Shown here in pieces: positions 13,101 through 28,100 of a stretch of 64,000 nucleotides of DNA (the stretch's first letter is position 1; each line of letters opens with the position of its first letter). The notes beneath the pieces were generated by a model. It did not search any database. It had not been told where the DNA came from and saw only the letters and a list, made by a program, of their open reading frames with translations. The DNA is from Reticulitermes speratus (Eukaryota > Arthropoda > Insecta > Blattodea > Rhinotermitidae), in NCBI GenBank assembly GCA_021186555.1, contig JAJKFL010000042.1, forward strand, positions 44,424,980-44,488,979, given 5' to 3'. Position numbers and translations under genes: made by a program.

Positions 13101-16100
13101 GTAGTTGATGGTAGGTGCTGATGTTAGTAACGGCCAACGGAAGTGGGTGTTGAAACGGTAATGGAAATTCTGAAACTCCCTGTTAGTAGGGAATCAGGAT
13201 AGTTAAGTCAATAAAGTGGTTACGTCACCGGCTGAACGGCCAGGTAACTGGGGGTTGACTTCCGGCAGGGCGAAAAGATATTTCGAAATCGTCCAGACCG
13301 GCCCTGGAGCCCACTCAGCCTTCTGTTCAATTGATTCCGAGGTTTTTCTCCCCCCTGCGGGGGGGGGGGGGGGTTAAAGCGGTGTATGATGGACTATTCA
13401 CCTCCATCTAGTGCCGAGGTCAAGAATACTGGGAGTAATACCTCCATTTCCCACACACGTCTTCATGGCGTGGTAGGTCTACTTGTTTAAGCACAGGAAC
13501 AACTCATGGCTTTTGGTAGTCTTCTTACAGGTTCGAACAAATTCGTCCGCCTTCATCTCAATGTGTTTGTTCACAGAATGCACAATAGAATAGAACAGAA
13601 TTCATTGAGTTGAGTTCATTTCACGTATCTATGTGAGATTGCTCAGCGTTTAACATTTATTCTTACGTTGTACAGTCCCTTCCACATAGACTATAGTCTT
13701 ATTTTACGGCTGTATGCACACATATATAGGGACTTTTTATCCGACTACAGTCGCAGGTCACTTCCTGTCGGCTCGCTTAACTCGTGAAACTTCGACTTAC
13801 AATCAGCGTGTTTGTTAGATGTGATGCACGTCTGCGAGTCCAAGGAAAGCCTTTCCAGAACCGTCTCTAAATATGGCAAGTAAAAAACGTGATATTTACT
13901 ACAATACATTGAGCTGAAACGCATGGACCCCGACTCACGGCAGACTGGCGTAGCGGCTAATAGCGTAATAGTAATTTGAGTTGTAAGTTCTCCCTATAAC
14001 AGGCCACGAAGGCCCAGGGGGGGAGTAGAGGTATAGCTCTACTTATTCTGTAACCCTGGCACTAGATGAGGGTGGGCGGTCAACTCCACGCCCCGGCCGC
14101 TTTACCCCCGGGACAGAGTCCCGGTTCCCATTGTATAGGAGGCTGGATGGATAAAGTAATATCCCGGTACGTCTTTTTCGATAAAGATTTGAGAATTTAC
14201 AGCGAGTCAGCGAGACTGAGTCGATTAACTGATGGATGTTACTAGCACCTTAGCCCACTTTCTATTAACAGTAGTCACTGTCAGTTGTTTCTAGTTTTCG
14301 GTAATGATTTAGCACGCACACAGCGTCAGTTGTTAGTAATGCTACGAGTCATTCGAACTTAAGCTAAAGAGAAAACGATCCGACTGTTTCAATATATGCA
14401 GCTGTGTATCTGTTTTGGGGAAAGCTTATAGAATTTTTTGGCGTATATAGGCATACAGTTTTTTTTTAACGTGGTTTGTAAAGAGTCTTTCCCACAACGC
14501 GAGAAAGCTGATAGACATTCCTGTGAAGCCAACCGATAGATGTGAAAAGAAATGACTAAAAAAGTATGACCAAGTTACAACTGACGGAATTACGTGTGTG
14601 TTTAAGCCGCATTGACTTTTTTGTACCGTGTCGTGCCACCATTTTGTCGTGGGTGTTTGGATAATGTGTTTTAGAGTCGAATGAACTGAAATGGTTGCTC
14701 GCCGTTAACACATACGCAGTTTAAAAAAAATTAAATAACAGTGGATAACAAAATAATTTATATTTTTGTCACACGAACTGAAGTGGGTAAACCCAATGGC
14801 ATTTTTTGCGCTGAATTCAAATATGTTATTAGTTTGTTTCTATCAGGCAAGGTTTTTAAGTGACGCAAGGTTGAAGTTTGAAGAAAACCTGTATTTGCGT
14901 TATATTACAGAGAGTGTATACATTACCTAAAAAGTAACATTGGATTACTTTCTGCTATAGTTTGCCTGTGCAACGTCTCTTCTAAGTGTCCAGCAATAAT
15001 CAGCCAGCATACTGGGACTGCATTTGCATTTGTACCGCTTTGACACGGTGGCAATGTCCTGGTGACATCGCTCACTGCCCTCAGATTTTCTGGGAAGAAG
15101 TCTAAGTGAGAGTCTAATAAATGCACCTTTAGAGACATATTACACCCCATAGCTGTGTAGGATTGTACGAGATCAGCCACCATATCTCGATAGTTTTCTG
15201 CTTTATGATTTCCTATAAAATTGGTAGTGACATGTTTGAATGACTTTCGTGCTGCTTTTTTCCACTTCCCTTAGCTGGTCTTCAAATTCTTCGTCCTGTA
15301 TTAACTCTCTTATTTGAGGTCCAACAAATACTCCTTCTTTGATTTTAGCATCATCTATCCTGGGAAACTTATTTTCCAAATACACAAATCCAGCGCTATT
15401 TTGATCCATTGCCTTGACGAAACATTTACGAGTCCAAGTTCGATGTGCAACGGAGGTAAATAAACGTTTTCAGGGTCGATAAATGGAGTATTTAATACAT
15501 TTCTCTGTCCTGAAGTAAGCGATTCTCGTTCAGGCCACTGTATCTGGATGTAGTGATGTTGGCTGTCCGTCCAAACCCACTCACACAGACAGCAACAAAA
15601 CTTTTTGTAGCCAAGCTGCAAGCCAAGCAATAGAGCAATGATTGGGCTCACATGCCTACTGTCTTTGTTATGACTTAAGTTTTCATTCCCACACTATGTT
15701 CAAAATATAATAAAGTGCCTCAGTCATATTTCAAACATACTGGTAGCGTGACAAAAAAAAACTAAATTCTCTAAAATCGTATTTTAAAAAATTCTGTCAC
15801 AAAAACTGTGGGTGATAGAGCAGTTCTAATAACATACCTGAATTCAGCGTGGAAAAATACATGAGATACACAAATTAGTTTTAATGTGACAAAAATTATG
15901 TTTACCAGTGTAGGCAGTAAAGGTGAAGTTATGCCTGTCCACGCCATGAAGGCATATAGGGGGAGTAGAGGTGTAGCGCCACTCATTCTTAACCTCGGTG
16001 ATATATGAATGAGTGAGCATGGAGCATTGAGAAAACGAAATATTCGAAGAACCTGCCCTCGTACTCAGCATTTGCTGTGTTTATTAGTATCGACACTTCG

Positions 16101-19100
16101 TCATCGTCATATTTGAACTGTGTGGGCCAACTTCCGGCCCCGATAAGACGGAATTTTTTTTTTATAAAGGCCGGATGTTAGTGAAAATAGTAAAGGGAGT
16201 GTTTTATATCGTGTCCTTGAGCACTGCAGTTCTCACGGAAATTGTAATTGCGTAATTTTACACTTAGTGTTTAGTATTATGTCTGTACCGTCAGCATCCA
16301 ATTTAAATTTCAGATACTCGTATTATCGGAGAGAGGCTTTCAAACTTGTTCCTCATCCCCCAACATTCGTGTGACTTTTGGGCGAATGTCAGTGTGAAGA
16401 CAAGTTCCGTGCTACACAGTACTGTTTGAGAAGCTGATGATCGCTCAGCTGTTTAAGGAACTCGACGGTTTATTACCCTACACACTGACCCGCCATTAGA
16501 ACGTGGTTTTTGCCAGATTAATCCAGTTTACACCGTTAAATGTTCTGTTTTAATATCATCCTCCCCTTCCCTTCCACGGGTACCGGATTTCTTTCCCGGG
16601 GGTGAAGCAGCCGGAGCGTGATGTTGACCACTCACCTTCATCTAGCGCGGAAGTCAAAAATGAGTGGAGCTATGCCTCTACTTCCCCTGTATGCCTTCAT
16701 GGCGTAGACAGGGACTGCTGTACCTTTTTTTTTAACTTTTGCCGTCCCTGTACCCCTAAATATTCAAAGTAGCGTTTTCACTTTAAGTGTTCCGCCTAAA
16801 ATTTGGCGTGCCTCGTGAATATGATTACATTTTTTTCTAAATCTCACTTTTCCCTCTAGACCTAATTGGTAGCATTTCAGTGAATCTCTAGATTTATGGA
16901 TCTTCTTTTAATTTCATGTTTGGAAGGAGGAGGAGCTGGGATAGCTCATAGTGACAAGGCCACGGGCTGGATGACCCAGGGATGACGGTTTGATTCCCGG
17001 CAGGCGCAGGAGGTTTTTGCTTCTGCAGAACATGCACACTGACTCCGGGGCTCACCCAGCCTCCTATTCAGTTGGGTACTGGGGCTCTTTTCTCGGGTTT
17101 AAAGCGATCGCAGCGTGAAGCTACTTACCTCTATCGAATGTCAGGCTTGATAGTGAGTGGAGCTGTATCCCCACTCCACCATACGCCTTCTTGACGTGGA
17201 TAGGGACAACGTTTCTTTATGTTACTGTACGTCATAACATGAACATGTCGCTGTACGTGAGCTTGGTAAAGACCCGCAGGCTGTGGAGTGCAAAGACAGA
17301 ATTTTCCACAATTCAGAACGCCTGAAAACAAGCCAATTTTCCACAGTTCAGAACGCCTGAAAACAAGCCGATTTTCCACAGTTCAGAACGCCTGAAAACA
17401 AGCCAATTTTCCACAGTTCAGAACGCCTGAAAACAAGCCGATTTTCCACAGTTCAGAACGCCTGAAAACAAGCCAATTTTCCACAGTTCAGAACGCCTGA
17501 AAACAAGCCAATTTTCCACAGTTCAGACCGCCTGAAAACAAGCCAATTTTCCACAGTTCAGACCGCCTTAAAACAAGACAATTTTCCACAGTTCAGAACG
17601 CCTGAAAACAAGCCAATTTTCCACAGTTCAGACCGCCTGAAAACAAGCCAATTTTCCACAGTTCAGACCGCCTTAAAACAAGACAATTTTCCACAGTTCA
17701 GAACGGCTGAAAACAAGCCAGTTTTCTACAGTTCAGAACGCCTGAAAACAAGACAATTTTCCACAGTTCAGAACGCCTGAAAACAAGCCAATTTTCCACA
17801 GTTCAGACCGCCTTAAAACAAGACAATTTTCCACAGTTCAGAACGGCTGAAAACAAGCCAATTTTCCACAGTTCAGACCGCCTTAAAACAAGACAATTTT
17901 CCACAGTTCAGAACGCCTGAAAACAAGCCAATTTTCCACAGTTCAGACCGCCTGAAAACAAGCCAATTTTCCACAGTTCAGACCGCCTTAAAACAAGACA
18001 ATTTTCCACAGTTCAGAACGGCTGAAAACAAGCCAGTTTTCTACAGTTCAGAACGCCTGAAAACAAGACAATTTTCCACAGTTCAGAACGCCTGAAAACA
18101 AGCCAATTTTCCACAGTTCAGACCGCCTTAAAACAAGACAATTTTCCACAGTTCAGAACGGCTGAAAACAAGCCAATTTTCCAAGACATTTTTTTTTGTG
18201 TGTGCGTATGTGTAATTATTTAATTGGAAATGATCCCTGACCCCCCAGTAAAGTAACATAAAAACGTATAGCGTGGGGATGTAATTTAATTTCAAAGTTA
18301 CCTGCGTTCTTGAAACTGGAAAATGACTTAAGTAATTGACCTAGCTATTATGATATTCGTCATTGTAATGTGTGGGAGACTTTCAAGGCCATTCTCTGTT
18401 GCCACACTTCGTCCTCGGGTAACTTACTGCCTTCCCTTTACAACAAACCGTAAAATGGAATAACTAACTAACTCCATAGAGCAGAGTCCTTCCTGAGAAG
18501 CAAACAGGTTGTCAGCTAGTCAAGAAATTCCACGCGTTTTATAGAACCCGAAGGTTCATTACCGCATTCGCAAGAGCCCGCCACCTGTCCCTATCCTGAG
18601 CCAGATGAATCCAGTTCACGCCTTCCCGTTCCACTAATATGAAATAATGAATATGATTTGAGTTTTGCATGACTTTGGGTCTCCTAGCTTATAATCACTC
18701 TGCAGTCTTACTGATGGCTAGTGACATTTCATTGGAACATTCTGCTTCTGTCTTCAGGCTTAAAATGGTTAGGTAAGGTGCACCCTGTAGAAGCCTATTT
18801 TGTTAGTTTCCTGTCCACTGCTCTATTTGGCCTGGACTGAACTCCGCCCCCCCCCCCCCCCCGAATGCGTCTGATGGTGCTGTTTCACTGGTTGTGACTT
18901 AAGATACGATGGCGATAAGATGACGATACGATAAGCGTACGACACGACTCAACCCTTTGTTTTAAATGGGACCTCGCAGACGGAAGACGATACGATTACG
19001 ATATGTTCACGACGGGGCGATACGATGCGATGACGACGCAGCATGCTGTGTCGTCTGTCGCCCCGTCGTGAACATGTCGCCACAGAAGGTGGAAATCTCA

Positions 19101-22100
19101 CGGGGGCTTACAGTGCTTTGCTAGTTTATCCATTTTCTGTGACTGGAAAGATCCTGGCTATTCAGGAAAGGACAAAATTTAAAACTTTCCTGTGCTCTCC
19201 TGTATAAAATGATTTAAATCTGTCACTGTCCTCGTCTATTTCCCGTCTACAACAGAACTACCAAGTTCACTAGTTTTGTTGAAGTAAGGGTGAACTCATT
19301 TATTCCTTGTTATGTTCTTTTTCAACTCTCTTCTCATACACTAGACAAAACATATGACCTCTTCATCTGAAGACATTCATACTGAAACAATCCGCATCGT
19401 CCGAGTTGATCGCTTCCTTTGTGCGAGGCGCGTATCTATCGTATCGTCATCGTATTGCAAGTAATATCCGCTGTGGGAGCGACCTGAGTGATCACTTTCC
19501 ATGTAACATTCTTATATCACCTGACCATCACACCCATCTAACTTCATCCTTGAAGACAGAGGCAGCATATTCCTCTGAAACACTGGTATTTACAAATAAG
19601 ACTGCGTGGTGCGTAACACAGAATTACGTAATGTGAACTTATCATTTGAAGTTCTATTATTTTTGTCGTTTTATTGAACTATAAACCATGAACGTCATGC
19701 CGTTTTGCTTTTCCCACCTTGTCAAGGGGACACAAGTATAGACAGGCAACTGTCATCTGTCTAAATAACCGGCAGTAAAAGGAATCAGAAAATTTTGTTT
19801 ATATGTTTACGACAGGTCACAAAACATTTGTGACGTAAAATGAACTACTTATAAACATTTAATATGAAGAATGGGTGAGTCAGTGTACTATGATGATTCG
19901 TAATTATTTTATGCGTCTAGAGCAGTGATTCCCAAATTGTGCTCCTCGGATCCCAAGGGATCCGCGACCAGTTCCCAGGGGATCCGTGGATACATTTCTG
20001 TAATGGCTCCTTTGAAGTTTACTTGTTTCTTTAATTAAAGGAATAATGTTTGTGAAGAATAATCGCGGAACGTCTTTAATTGTCTATATGTTTATTACGT
20101 ATGACCGTTAGAATATCTAATTAAGAAACCCCTGTACCCACGACATGAGCGACAATCAGTTTCATTAAGGCCAAATAATTTAGTGCATTGGTACCTGTGC
20201 TACTGGTATGTATTCGTAGCTGTCCAAAATAATTTCTCAGATATACGTTTTGGATTTTGGATTTCTATCATTCAGACACTCTATATTAACATGGGAAAAG
20301 ATATGAGGATCCGTGGTTATTTTTCGAAGCTAAAAGGGATCCGTGAGCAAAACTTTTGCAAAACACTGCTCTATGGTAATAGTTATAATAATAATTCTTG
20401 GCTCAACAGCCCTGTATGGGCCTGGGTCTCCTCTTGCCTCCTCTTGTCGAGGTTACTAAGTCATGCGCATTCATGGCAGCTGGTGACCGGCCAGCTAGCC
20501 GCGCTTAGTGTTCTATCGATCCTGATGTGCACGCCAGAGCCATCTGGCAGGCAGTCAGGAGACTTGGATGAGAAATGGAGGCAATTTGGCTTACGCAACA
20601 TTTTTATTCATGCCCGTAAGTTTCTTTTACATGCCGTAAATCTACGACATGGGACCGACGGCTTTACTTCCCCTCCGAAGGAAGTGGTGCTCCGGATTTT
20701 TATCATCCTTAAAAATCCATCGACCTCGGTCGGGATCGAACCCGCGAACCTTGGGTCCAGTGGCGAGCACGCTAACCACTAGTCCACCGAGGTCGACATG
20801 GTAATAGTTATGCACCTCAAATAACAAAAACTTGAGTTTTAGGTTGAGGCAGCCCATTATGATACTTAATATCAGATACGTGAAAGAGACTGTCGATCAG
20901 AACTGTAGTTATTTGATAATGCTTATTGCATAATTATGTGCTACATGTTTCGGCTTGTAGAAGTCATCATGAGGCACCAACTTGACAAATAAGTAGGGGT
21001 AAAAATGTTTATAAACAGCAGGAGGGAGCTCTCAATTTGACAATGCAATGAATATGTTCATATCTTGATTTCAGGCTTCCGCCGCAATGTTGATGAAATC
21101 TGTGGTCTTCTGGGTAATTACACGACGTCGTGTGGTAATTATTTACCGACGTTTCAGGACAACGTATCGGTCCCATCTTCACGGGTCAAGATTCCAAGTA
21201 GAATAAACGCCGTGTAATTACCCAGAAGACCACAGATTTCAATATTATGTTCATATCTTGTGCTTTTTCTTTCAAGCGGAAACTGGGTGTAAAATATTCA
21301 TTTACATTAAAAAATAATATGATAATAATAATAAAAGTATTGTATTTTAATGTAACGAAATAATAATAATAATAATAATAATAATAATTCAATTCAGTTC
21401 TTTATTATTATTGTGCTGGAAGAACAGTTATAAGGCCAATTACAGAGACAACACAGCAACACAAGAAAAACACACAAATAACAAACAGCAAATGAAAAGA
21501 GATAATAAGATATCACATCTATAATAAAAGCACAGTATAGTTATACTCAGCTAATACAGTGGATGTGCTTACATCAATTTGGACATCCCTACTAGGGCCC
21601 ACTATTAAATTCTGCAACTTAATCAGTTCTTTCCTCCCTCTCCACCAATGACATTGAACGCTCAAACTGAGAGTTAGTAAATCAATCTCTCACAGCATCA
21701 TTCCCTGCCATCATATCTTACAGCCACTCTGCACTCAGCCTCAACAGTACTTATATAATTTCACACCCTCTATCAAAATTTCAATTGGCAATCAGCAACA
21801 CGCAGTTAATCTTCATTCCTATAAATGAATTGCTTATGTTTTGAATTTTGAATGAGGATTGAATTTCCTTGTTAAGTGCACAATTATTTCATGTTGGTGT
21901 GCTATATTTAGCTCCATTACTGACCTTTTCTTAATGTTAGGTCACAGTTTACAGTGGTAGGGCACTAATTTAATTTCCTTCGTAATTTTCAATTCAAAAA
22001 ATCTATGCTCAAACACGCTGTTAGATGTAGATACTAGAACTGTGTCCTATAGCTATGTCAATATTATGAATGCATTTTTTTACTTTCAGTATGGATTTTT

Positions 22101-25100
22101 GTAATGTTTTAAGTGACTTGTGTTTTTCCTGAATGGCGTTTGTTGTTAAGGTAATGGGTTTTTTCGGTATTTTAATATTCTGTGTGGTTTCATAAAAACT
22201 ATACAGATATATAAAACATCAAATAAAGCCTTTTGTCATATATATTATGACATGTGTTTCAGCTATACTGTGCCATCATTAAAGTTGCCATATAATGATT
22301 ACAAGAATTTTATGCCAATATTAACAATATAACATTTAAATTTAAACTTTATATAATTATTTAGTCATAAATATGTTCTTCATAAGACAACTACTCAATC
22401 CATGTAGGAAAACTTCTGTGTTTTTTAATATTTGTTTATTATTGATCACTTGTTTGTAACTACATCATTTTAAATTTAATTATTACACTGTTAATTCTGG
22501 CATGAAAGTCTTGTGAGCCTCATACAATGACACTGATGGTGGCTCTGTAGAATCAAAATGTGTCATCATACATGACGTTGGTGATAAAAGGCTTAAGTTG
22601 ATGCTTTATCTATGTATTTGATAAAGTGGTGTTGTGAGATGACTTTGTTTTATTTAAATTTTTATGTGTGTTGTTTAATTCATTTTCAGTAACATCTACT
22701 GCTATGGTGAACTTCTTCACACCGTTCAAATGAGAAAAATTTATCATGACTCGAAAACATTCGTAGACATGAAAATGAAGCAGCCGCCAAATGAAACATG
22801 GGAAAGTTTTCAACAACTAATGAACAAAACTGCGTCCGATCCTTCCACTGAACAACTTGAAGACTTCCTTAATGAGAACTTTGACCCTGCTGGTAGTGAA
22901 TTTGAAAAATGGGACCCATCTGATTGGATTAAGCATCCAAAGTTTCTGGATAACATTGCTGATTCTGATTTTCGTGAATGGGGTAAACAGCTAAATGACC
23001 TGTGGAAATTTTTGGGGAGGAAAATGAAAGATGATGTGAGAAAAAATCAAGACCTCTATTCCATTATTTATGTTCCTCATCCAGTAATTGTCCCAGGTGG
23101 GCGATTCCGTGAGTTTTACTACTGGGACTCTTATTGGATAATACGTGGCCTGTTACTCTCAGAGATGCACACAACAGTGAAAGGGATGCTGGGAAATTTT
23201 TTCTCTATTGTTGAGAGCTACGGCTGTATTCCAAATGGAGGGAGGGTTTACTATTCAAAGAGATCGCAGCCACCAATGCTGATACCCATGATGAAGAGTT
23301 ACTTGGATGCAACTCGCGATACTGCATTTTTGAAAGATAACATCGATATCATGGAGAAAGAGTTTGAGTACTGGATAACAAACCACACAATCTCAGTTGA
23401 GAAAGATGGGAAAAATTATACTCTGGCGAGATACAAGGATGCTTCATCTGGACCGAGACCAGAATCATACTGGTAAGGACTTCCTAATTAATGATAGAAC
23501 AGGTAACCTGTCAATTTTTTTTTAACAATGAATGAACCAAATGATGTGGTTGAGTGGCTGGCACTGCTCTTATGTATTTGGATGGTCTCAGATTTAGGTG
23601 TTTGTCCACAGACCAGCTGTCCTGACTTGGTTTTCCATCGTTTTCCCACAGTCTGTCCAGGCATAATGCCAGGATAGGTCCTTAAATTCGTCCATCTCTG
23701 CTTCCTTGCACATTATTTCAAATTCATTATCCACTGTCATCCTGTCATTTGTCATTATATGATCGTAAAATTAGAAGTGTCGTTAAATAAACCAAGAATA
23801 GACATGAAAAATAAGGGATGTGAATATGGTGAAAGCAGTCAATGTAAACTGAACTAAAGCCAGTGGAACCAACATAGCCCATTGTGATGACTTTAGAGGA
23901 AGCAGTGTAAAAATTAAACTAAATGGAACATAATTTAAAGTAAGGTAATGTAATCCAATCTAACCTAGCCAATTTGGAAAAACCAGTGCTGGAATTTGAA
24001 TCATTCATGAATTCCTTTAGATGCCTAAACCAGATGTCAAAATCTGTCATGTGACAGGATGTTGGAAAACTAGGACCACCCACTCATTATCAAGTTATTA
24101 TCTTCAAAGCTGAAGTTGTTTCATCAATAGGTGTGTCTCATCATAACATTATCTGTCACATTGTCAATCAAACTGATATTCCATTGTTTGCGGATCATTT
24201 CACACTAATACCGTGTAATAACTGGATGAAGATGGTTAATTTACAGTGATGAGATGGAACTTTGCTCATACCGTAAACTTCGAGTGATACACATACAGCT
24301 GCCTTCAGTCCTGTTGTATACAGATGCAGAAATGTGGCTCTGGCATTCTGAATTTGATTGCACTAGAATAGATATCAGAACATATTTTAAACTGGCTCTT
24401 AACTACGCATAAGTAAGATTTGAGATTTGCGTGATCATGACTACTAACATGCTTATGTTCCCCGATGTAGTGCTGTGCAGTGTGGTAGCTATGTACTGAC
24501 ATTTCAGAGGAATTTATTATCTGCGTCATCAATGTACATGGTGCAGGAAGAAGGTGCCTCTGCACCATTAGTACATATCTACCATATTTACTGTATTCCA
24601 CACCAGCATATCTCAGATTACATCTAGTTACCTTCATAATTACATATAAATCAAGACTTTTTTCTTTACAGCTGAAACACTGTGTATATTGCACTTAAAA
24701 TGAAAGTTTTCCCTTGTTTAAGCAGTTTCTCTTTATATGTCATCTATCCATACATGTATGTTCCAGCTTCAAAACCACTTTATGCCTTTGTATGAAATAT
24801 AGTATTGGTGATGCAGAAAATTAATTTTGGTCTGTATTAGTCCATGGAAGCTGTCACTTTATGTAAGATGTAACTGAATTTATTTATTGAATTTTTGCAG
24901 CTTATTGGATGTTATTAATTGCTATTCACACTGGGGGTGTTCTATTATTCTGTAATTGAATAATAAGGTACTCAAATACAGCAAGCATAATTTTTTTGTT
25001 AACAGTACCTTTTGTAACATTAAATGTCTTTATAAACTTTATGGTAAAAGCTGGAAATGGGGATGCAAAATTTTGGACTCTCACAGCAGTGTTGCAGGTA

Positions 25101-28100
25101 GATCCAAATGTTGTGGGATGCAAGGCTGTGTCGATTGATAAACAGTCACTGACATTTCGAAGGAATGTAGGGCCTACAGCTTCAGGGTCAAACTGGACTC
25201 TTCTTGGGCTGCTTGACCATGAAAAGAAAATTGCTATGATCTCCTGAAACGTCGGGAACTATTTACAAATGAACATGGCATAACATTCCAAAAGACTTGG
25301 CTGTTAAATAATATGACAGGGTACAAACAACAGTCTTCATTAGTAAATATTGCAATTTGAAGGGATAACATAACATAACATAACACAACACTCCTGCTTC
25401 ATATTTACAAGGTTCACATGCAAGTCCAAAGTCTAGCTATCTTGAGTGAGGTTTAACGTGGTTTTTCTCAGTCCATCCAGACAAATGCCTAGATTGTACC
25501 TCAAATTAGGACATGGCTACTTCCACATTCTTTCAGTAATCATCGTACATCATTTCACACTCTATACTATGATCTGTGGACAGTGTCATTCAGTAAAACA
25601 ACAGTGAGTGAACACATGAATGACTGAATAAACAAATAAATAAATAATAAATAAACTAGTCTCTTCTATGTGCATTCCAAAAGTTTATATAGTCCAGTTT
25701 GTTATTTTGTGATATCAACAATTCCATGCCTTGCTTTTTCAAGTACTTTTGAAGCATCAGAGTCTTTTCAAGCATTTTGTAAAAATTTTTTTTTGTACAT
25801 GCTTGTGCTTAAAATTCACATTTTAGATTCCAATTTTGAAGAATACTAACCTCATGTTCTTAGAATTACGCTGTTTCTGGAAAGGAAATTGAATTAAAAT
25901 GTGGTGTTTGACTGCATTTCAGTGAAGCGTAATAAACCATTTTTTTTTTAGGGAAGATGTTTCAACTGCTCAAGAAGCATTTCATACAGATGAAGAGAAA
26001 GAAGCATATTATTCTGAGTTAAAAGCCGCGGCAGAATCGGGTTGGGATTTCTCAAGTCGTTGGTTTATTCAAAATGCCACAAATAAAGGTAAGCCTTGCC
26101 TGTTAATTCTTATTTTTGCAGTGTGGTATCTTGACTAAATTCCTGTTTTAGGTGGGTTAGGGTATAATATCAGACTTTCATGATCTTTAAGGGTGATATA
26201 TGGGTTCTGTACCAAATTGGAATTTCTGTGTTGTTCTGGTAATAACCACCTGCTGAAGGAAGATTCTGTACCATGGAGTTGTTGAATGTTACCATAGTTA
26301 AACACACTTATTAGTTGAAAGCGTTAATGCCTGTGTAGTATGAGAAAAGGGCTGCATTTTGGTTAAATAGTTTTGCATATCTATTTATCATCCAGTTTCC
26401 CATCTAAAAATATAAAGTTTAAAATATACACAACAATGTTTATAACATTAAATACACAACAGTCATTTTTCCTTTTCCTTTCTTTCGTTATGAAACTTGG
26501 TCTCTCACATTGAGGGAAGAACATAGACTTGAGGGTTTTTGAGAATAGGGTGTTGAGGAAAATTTTTGGATCTAAGAGAGGAAGTGATAGGAGGATGGAA
26601 AAATTTGTATATCAAAGAGCTCATTGACTTCTTCTGTTCACCAAATATGGTTAGGGTGATGAAGGACAATGAGGTGAGCAGGGTTTGCTTCACACAAAGG
26701 TTAACTGAGAAATAAAAATAAAATTGTAGTCAGAAAACTTGAAAGAAAGAGAGGTTGGATGATAATATTAGTGTGGATGTTAAGAGATAGGGTATGACTT
26801 TGTGGACTACGTTTTCGGATCCAGTGGCTGGCTGTTTTGAACATGGTATGGAACCTTTGGTTCCATGCTGAATTTAATTAGCATGAATGTGGTGAAATTA
26901 TAATTAAGTTATATATTTGTGATATAATAATGCTTTAGTTAATTGGATTAAGACAAACTTAATTGTTGATGTTCTGAATAAAAAAGTGATTGCCATGACA
27001 GTCATATCATTTTATAATCAGTGACTTTACAATCTTGTTTACTGTTGCAGGGACTCTCATTGACCTTAAAACACGATCTATTATTCCAGTGGATCTAAAT
27101 TCTATACTGTACTGGAATGCCATTCTTCTGGTGGAATTCTATAGAGAACTGAACATGCCACAAAAATCTGAAAAATACAGACTTATTGCAGAAGAGTGGT
27201 TAGAAGCTGTCACTGCTGTTCTGTGGCACGATGAAGTTGGTGCATGGTTAGATTATGATAAAATGAATGAAGTTAAACGGGATTACTTTTATCCAACAAA
27301 TGTTGCACCATTGTGGACTGGGTGTTATAAGGACAAGGAAACCCAAGTGGGGAAAATAATGAAATATTTGCGTAAAACACAGATAATGGGTAATCTAGGT
27401 GGAATTCCAACAACACTGGAGCACTCTGGTGAGCAGTGGGATTACCCTAATGCATGGCCTCCACTACAGTATATCATGATTATGGGTCTTGATAATACAG
27501 GTGATCAGTGGGCCAAAGAGCTAGCATTTGATATGACAGAGAGATGGGTACGTTCCAACTACAAAGCATTCAATGATACTGGCGCTATGTATGAAAAGGT
27601 GAGTGTGTCATTCTTTTGTCTGCTGTACGTTTTCGTTAGAACAATGTCTTAAGTAGACTAATGTGTGCTGTCTGTCTGTTGAGAGAATTGACTTGACCTT
27701 GTAAAATGTTATACCCTTGTAAACGTTACCATAAGACAGGGATGAAAAAATTTTGCAAAAATCTAGAAGCCGCCTCAAAATTTTAGGTGCCAGAAGGGTG
27801 ACATGAGGTAGGTGTCATATTGAGGATCCAGAAATATTAAGCGCCACAGTACAAAATTTAGTCCTTGCTTCCACATGGTGCTGCACAGGGTTTGTGTATT
27901 TCGTGTCATACAAATGTTGCCCCCTTATGAATAGCTTAGTGCTGTGGGGACAATCTACGTGATATTTAATTATACACCATTCACTGTTTAGTGTGAGCAT
28001 CTCTCGTATGACAAGTGTTGTGACCCTTCATGTGCTGCACCGCTGCCACTTATGTACAGCATTTACCATAACTTATGTGTCTGTGCCTGTCAAAACACAT

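Larger units (their letters stand above)
1179..22689 (+). other. Trehalase intron 1 (21.5 kb), repeat-filled
   Basis: There is a GT donor at 1179 and an AG acceptor at 22689. No other host coding exon was recognised inside. Most of it is explained by the repeats listed separately. Stretches where I see nothing classifiable are about 1420-2190, 2350-2680, 2760-3200, 3990-4460, 4730-5040, 6120-6360, 6520-7610, 8760-9170, 12130-12720, 12780-13200, 14160-14900, 16030-16570, 19090-19400, 19640-19920, 20380-20630 and 21250-22240. Confidence 0.8.
23473..25951 (+). other. Trehalase intron 2
   Basis: A 2.5-kb GT-AG intron, CpG-poor. It holds two family B SINEs (23550-23795 and 25400-25625) and a foldback at about 25096-25305. 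In 23800-25090 I see nothing else I can classify. Confidence 0.9.

Noticed and set aside
17291-18186. Regularly spaced repeats resembling a CRISPR array
   Set aside because: Units are contiguous 35-bp variants with no unique spacers, in a eukaryotic intron; it is a satellite.
20720-20797. Functional tRNA gene on the minus strand
   Set aside because: Acceptor stem and box B look good, but the anticodon and T stems do not pair fully and a SINE body follows.
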